Assembly (NCBI RefSeq): GCF_032362555.1
Contig: NC_083512.1
Span: 6,126,001 to 6,190,000 of the forward strand
Direction of reading: 5' to 3'
Source: Amyelois transitella
Taxonomy: Eukaryota; Arthropoda; Insecta; Lepidoptera; Pyralidae
DNA: 64,000 bases
Shown here piece by piece: positions 60,343-64,000 of the stretch. Every line of letters starts with the position of its first letter. Position 1 is the stretch's first letter. The notes beneath the pieces are model-generated. The model had not been told where the DNA came from. It ran no database searches and saw only the letters and a list, made by a program, of their open reading frames with translations. The translations under genes and the position numbers were made by a program.

Positions 60343-61663
60343 CATTCAGTCAAAAAAGTATCGGGAATGGATTATTTATTTATGGTTCCAAATTCAAATT
60401 TTTGTTTTTTTTGTTGTTGTTAGATTGGCACAACTGTTTTCCATTTTGGCGCGGAGTTTGAGTTGCATCTGTTGTTTACATTAAATACAGTGCTATTTTT
60501 AGTTATATCATATCTAGTGTGTATTGCTAATTTCATAATGGATAAAAACATCGAACAAAGAGTTTGTCTTAAATTTTGCATTGCCAATGGAATATCGTGT
60601 TCAGAGTCACTGAAAATGTTACAGAAGGCTTACGGTGAATCGACTTTATCAAAAACTCGTGCTTATGAGTGGTACAAAGCGTTCAAAAGCGGTCGAGATG
60701 TGATGGAAGATTTGCCTCGCTCTGGTAGGCCATCAACGTCTGCAACTGAAGTTAACATCGCAAAAGTGAAGGAAATAGTGACTGAAAATCCTCATTCAAC
60801 TTTGAGAGAGATAGCCACCGAACTTTCTGTATCTCACGAGTCGATCCGTACCATTTTAACTAATAATTTGGGTATGAAACATGTTGCCGCTCGGCTAGTC
60901 CCAAAAGACCTGAATTTTTTTCAAAAACTCAATCGCATGAGAGTCGCTGAGGACATGCTAGAACGAGTCAATTCCGACCCAACATTCATGAAACGCATTG
61001 TTACTGGTGACGAGACGTGGGTTTACGAGTTTGACATGCAAACTAGTCAACAAGCTTCGGAGTGGCGCCTTCCAACTGAACCGAAACCGAAAAAACCACG
61101 CCAAAGTCGTTCAAAAGTCAAAGTCATGTTGACTGTTTTCTTTGACTATCGCGGTGTTGTGCACTCGGAATTCTTGCCGGAAGGTCAAACGTTAAATAAG
61201 GAATATTATTTGAGTGTTATGCGGCGTTTAAGAGAGCAAATCCGACGAAAAAGGCCAGATTTGTGGAAAGAAAATTCTTGGATTTTGCACCATGATAATG
61301 CACCTTCGCACAAGGCCATCATTGTGAACGAATTTTTAACCAAACACTCAACAAATACCATCGAGCAACCACCATATTCACCAGATATGGCTCCAGCCGA
61401 CTTTTTTCTTTTTCCTAAACTCAAATTACCACTTCGTGGCACCCGTTTTCAATCGGTAGAAGACATAAAAGAGAATTCGCGGCGAGAACTGACCTCAATT
61501 CCGGAAACAGCGTTTAAAAAATGTTTTGATGATTGGATTATTCGTTGGCGTAAGTGTATCGTTTCTAAAGGAGCATATTTTGAAGGTGATAAAATAAATT
61601 TGGATGAATAACAAACAGTTTGTGTATTATTGATCTTTTCCTGCTACTTTCTTGACAGAGTAG
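60343..61663 (+). mobile_element. mariner transposon, apparently complete
   Basis: Inverted termini were found by eye. The left GTCAAAAAAGTATCGGGAAT (from 60349) pairs with GTCAAGAAAGTAGCAGGAAA, the reverse complement of the right end (from 61656); 19 of 24 positions agree. Both ends are bounded by TA (60341-60342 and 61664-61665), the mariner target. Total length is about 1.32 kb, normal for the family. The exact outer termini are uncertain by a few bases. Confidence 0.85.
60538..61611 (+). CDS. mariner transposase, DD34D, intact
   Basis: 357 aa without stop or frameshift. The ATG at 60538 (MDKNIEQRVC) is preferred over an in-frame codon 25 residues upstream because the N-terminal helix-turn-helix starts here. 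The N-terminal paired-like DNA-binding half includes KAFKSGR..., GRPSTS and the second HTH (TLREIATELSVSHESIR). The linker region has RLVPKDL where many mariners have WVPH. The catalytic triad is D158 (GDETW), D253 (HHDNAPSH) and D288 (SPDMAPADFFLF), with exactly 34 residues between the last two. The C-terminus is typical (WIIRWRKC..., YFEGD). The protein would bind the terminal repeats and cut and paste the element at TA sites. The subfamily is not assigned. All catalytic residues are present, so it may be recently active. Confidence 0.93.
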   Translation: MDKNIEQRVCLKFCIANGISCSESLKMLQKAYGESTLSKTRAYEWYKAFKSGRDVMEDLPRSGRPSTSATEVNIAKVKEIVTENPHSTLREIATELSVSHESIRTILTNNLGMKHVAARLVPKDLNFFQKLNRMRVAEDMLERVNSDPTFMKRIVTGDETWVYEFDMQTSQQASEWRLPTEPKPKKPRQSRSKVKVMLTVFFDYRGVVHSEFLPEGQTLNKEYYLSVMRRLREQIRRKRPDLWKENSWILHHDNAPSHKAIIVNEFLTKHSTNTIEQPPYSPDMAPADFFLFPKLKLPLRGTRFQSVEDIKENSRRELTSIPETAFKKCFDDWIIRWRKCIVSKGAYFEGDKINLDE

Positions 61664-61738
61664 TACATGGCGAATTAAGGATTTTCTAATAGATCTAAGA
61701 GTTCTGAAAACTCGAAAATCACTAAATTTATAATTAGT

Positions 61739-62172
61739 ATAAATGCAGTGGAAATGAGAGCGTTAAGGAGTATGATGGGTGTGAAATTGAGTGACAGGAT
61801 AAGGAACAGCGTGATAAGGGAATGTTGTGATGTGAAAGAAGATGTAGTTACAGGAATAGAAAAGGGTATGTTAAGATGGTTCGGTCATGTGGAGAGGATG
61901 AATGAAAGCAGGTTGACTAAGCAGATATACAAGGAGAGTGTGGAGGGAAAGGTCGGAGTGGGAAGACCTAGACGAACGTATCTTGATCAAATTAAGGACG
62001 TCCTGGTAAAGGGTCAGGTCAAAAGTACCCGAAACCGCCGAGCTTGTATGAAGAGAGTTATGAATGTGGACGAAGCGAAAGAAGTATGCAGAGATCGTGG
62101 CAAGTGGAAAGAGGTAGTCTCTGCCTACCCCTCCGGGAAAGAGGCGTGATTTTATGTATGTATGTATGTATG
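61739..62172 (+). mobile_element. 5'-truncated LINE with perfect 12-bp TSD and (TGTA)n tail
   Basis: TTTATAATTAGT occurs at 61727-61738 and 62173-62184 exactly, bounding a 434-bp insertion. It encodes the C-terminal 130 or so residues of a non-LTR pol protein (VEMRALRSMMGV, MLRWFGHVERMNESRLTKQI, GRPRRTY, STRNRRACMKR, AYPSGKEA-stop at 62147-62149). The frame is open throughout, so the insertion is young. The 3' end is GGCGTGATTTTATGTATG... with TGTA repeats instead of poly(A). The reverse transcriptase domain is absent: typical 5' truncation. Confidence 0.88.
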
Positions 62173-62184
62173 TTTATAATTAGT

Positions 62185-64000
62185 CATTACTATTTAAAAT
62201 ATACCTGCAGCACCACAAAATATTTTTTGTTTTCTTTCTTTTTACTAGTGGGAAGTTTGGTATATCTGCTCTTAGTGCGACACATATGCAAATTTCACCG
62301 TTCTACGTCAGTAATAGTTTCAACTGCACGTTGTGTCAGTCAGTCACCTATTAAAGCAAGAATTGTATATGCCTATTTATATTAATTTTTAATTATAAAT
62401 TAATTTTAAATTTACACGGTTATTTCAATGTGAGCAAAATCTCTTTATTAAGTGCCTACACGAGGGTCTTGGTTTCAAATGAATGTAATTACTTTCTTGT
62501 CAGTTAATTACATAAACCAAAAGCTTTAACACATAGTAATTAGCAAATAGATTTTACGGTGTTGGTAAACAATTGATTACCGGATGTCTAATTAAGAGGA
62601 GTCCTCGACGCGTGGGACCGCAGAGAAATTGATAAAGTCAACAGAAAAGTGCGTATGTAAATGAGACGCGGAGAGAAAGCCTACTATGATGAAACACTAT
62701 AAAATCTGACATTTTTCCCAGGCGCAGCGGCCTGTCGCGTCATCCGTTATTATTTCATAAATAAATATTTATTAAGACTATGCAAATTGATATAAAGCAA
62801 GACCTGAATAAGTATTTTTTTGCTCGGACTATAATGTTTGTCGAAATAAGTCTGTGTTTTATTATCAGACAATTGAAGCATTTTGTTCTCGGTACTTTAG
62901 AGTACGACAACTTTTCCATGTATATCGTAACAGTCTAAAGGTACTGATCGTGACCTTCGAGAATTATACAGACTATTTATGGACTCTGTCTAACTCGTAA
63001 GGCATAAAAACGTGCTATTATGAATGTACATATATATATGTTTAATATGAATAATACCTCATAATAATAATTTATCAATAAATCTTGAATGACAATGAAG
63101 TGATTAGGCACCAAAACATACCTTTACTTATTTATTCCTTTGGCATGCGTGCATAAGCGTAAACGAATTTATCAGAAATGAATAACGAATGACAGATTAT
63201 ATTACCGCAATCAACCCATCACATTGAGTGACCACACATTAAGATGTGACTATTGACAGCGCTGTTACAATACAATGTTTTTATTACTTTTCACCATTTG
63301 CTGATTAGTAACCTTTGTTCGTAAGATGTGAAAGAAGATTCCTTATTGTTGACAGCGTTCTTACTATAAATCAAATTATACTTGAAAAATTATTTACCTA
63401 GTAGTTTTATTTAACTGCGAAATTAAATTTACTAGAAGCGATGAGGCACATTTTCTACATAATAAAAAAAGTGACTAACATACCTATCAACTTAAGGCTG
63501 AAACCGTTGGGTCTAGATACTTGAAATTTGGCGTATAAGTTCTTCATGTGGTCTAGGGGTGAACTAATTACGGTAGTAACTAAGGCGACCTTCATATTTA
63601 GTAACTGTACCCACGATTCTCAGATCAAATGATGATCAGAATCTGGAATTCTCGTCATTTGCACCGCAAGATGGCGATAAGAACAAGAAAAGAGATGGCG
63701 GCGTCTATATTTATGGTTTTTTAAGGTATGTACATGTTCAATTTCACCTAAGAACAAACGTCTTAATGCTATAGGCTACCGCCGACCTTTAACCACTTAA
63801 TGTAACAGATTGACACACAAGGGATATTAAGGAGTTGTATGTTGGGTTCTAGCGTGTCATTAATTAGTTTTGCTACATATATTTGGCAACAGCTGCACCC
63901 ATTACTGTAGCTTAACCTAGTTTCCGGTCCATTTCAAATTATACTATTTTGACCAGACTTTTTGAGTCGGTGGGAACTTGTCGTTTTTATTTGAGGTAAA
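62185..64000. other. Intergenic tail of the window
   Basis: AT-rich DNA with no gene I can support. 63488-63600 (GCTGAAACCGTTGGGTC, CTTGAAATTTGG) resembles the interior of the Helitron subfamily at 54377, and is probably a fragment. Confidence 0.55.

Noticed and set aside
1-64000. CRISPR arrays, operons, or a prokaryotic or viral gene cluster
   Set aside because: No regular spaced direct repeats, no ribosome-binding-site-driven gene strings and no recognisable viral structural genes; all real genes are spliced insect genes or transposons.

Overview
The window looks like nuclear DNA of a moth or butterfly (Lepidoptera). It is AT-rich with small exons, consensus GT/AG introns and AATAAA signals. 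The dispersed repeats are of the kinds I associate with lepidopteran genomes: Helitrons with a TC...CTAG structure, tRNA-derived SINEs, a non-LTR element ending in (TGTA)n, and a mariner. Species cannot be read from the sequence.

Layout: (1) 437-2117 (+), a two-exon coiled-coil protein with a C-terminal zinc finger, best matched to spindle-F. (2) 3878-2380 (-), the four-exon mitochondrial ribosomal protein L32 gene, tail-to-tail with gene 1. (3) 4739-41694 (+), an eight-exon, 37-kb gene for subunit 1 of all-trans polyprenyl diphosphate synthase (PDSS1, fly qless), head-to-head with mRpL32. Introns 1 and 4 exceed 11 kb and hold most of the window's non-coding DNA. (4) 46818-58179 (+), eight joined exons of a 5'-incomplete gene rich in Arg/Glu coiled coil, with three WGRxGxG motifs, tentatively CSPP1-like (centrosome and spindle pole associated). 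(5) 60343-61663, a mariner with an apparently intact 357-codon DD34D transposase, then a 5'-truncated LINE with a perfect 12-bp target-site duplication (TSD).

mRpL32 and PDSS1 both serve mitochondria (translation, and the ubiquinone side chain) and share one 860-bp intergenic region. All exon junctions were built by hand from splice sites and reading phase. All are phase-consistent and give complete frames of 362, 197 and 420 aa for genes 1-3 and about 492 codons for gene 4.

No CRISPR-like array, operon or clearly new molecular system is visible. The most interesting signals are a SINE family whose 3' tail resembles that of a LINE in the same window, with perfect TSDs on several copies, and a recurring class of near-perfect inverted duplications with very short loops. 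The latter include two neighbouring palindromes built on the same 25-bp core (51502-51631).
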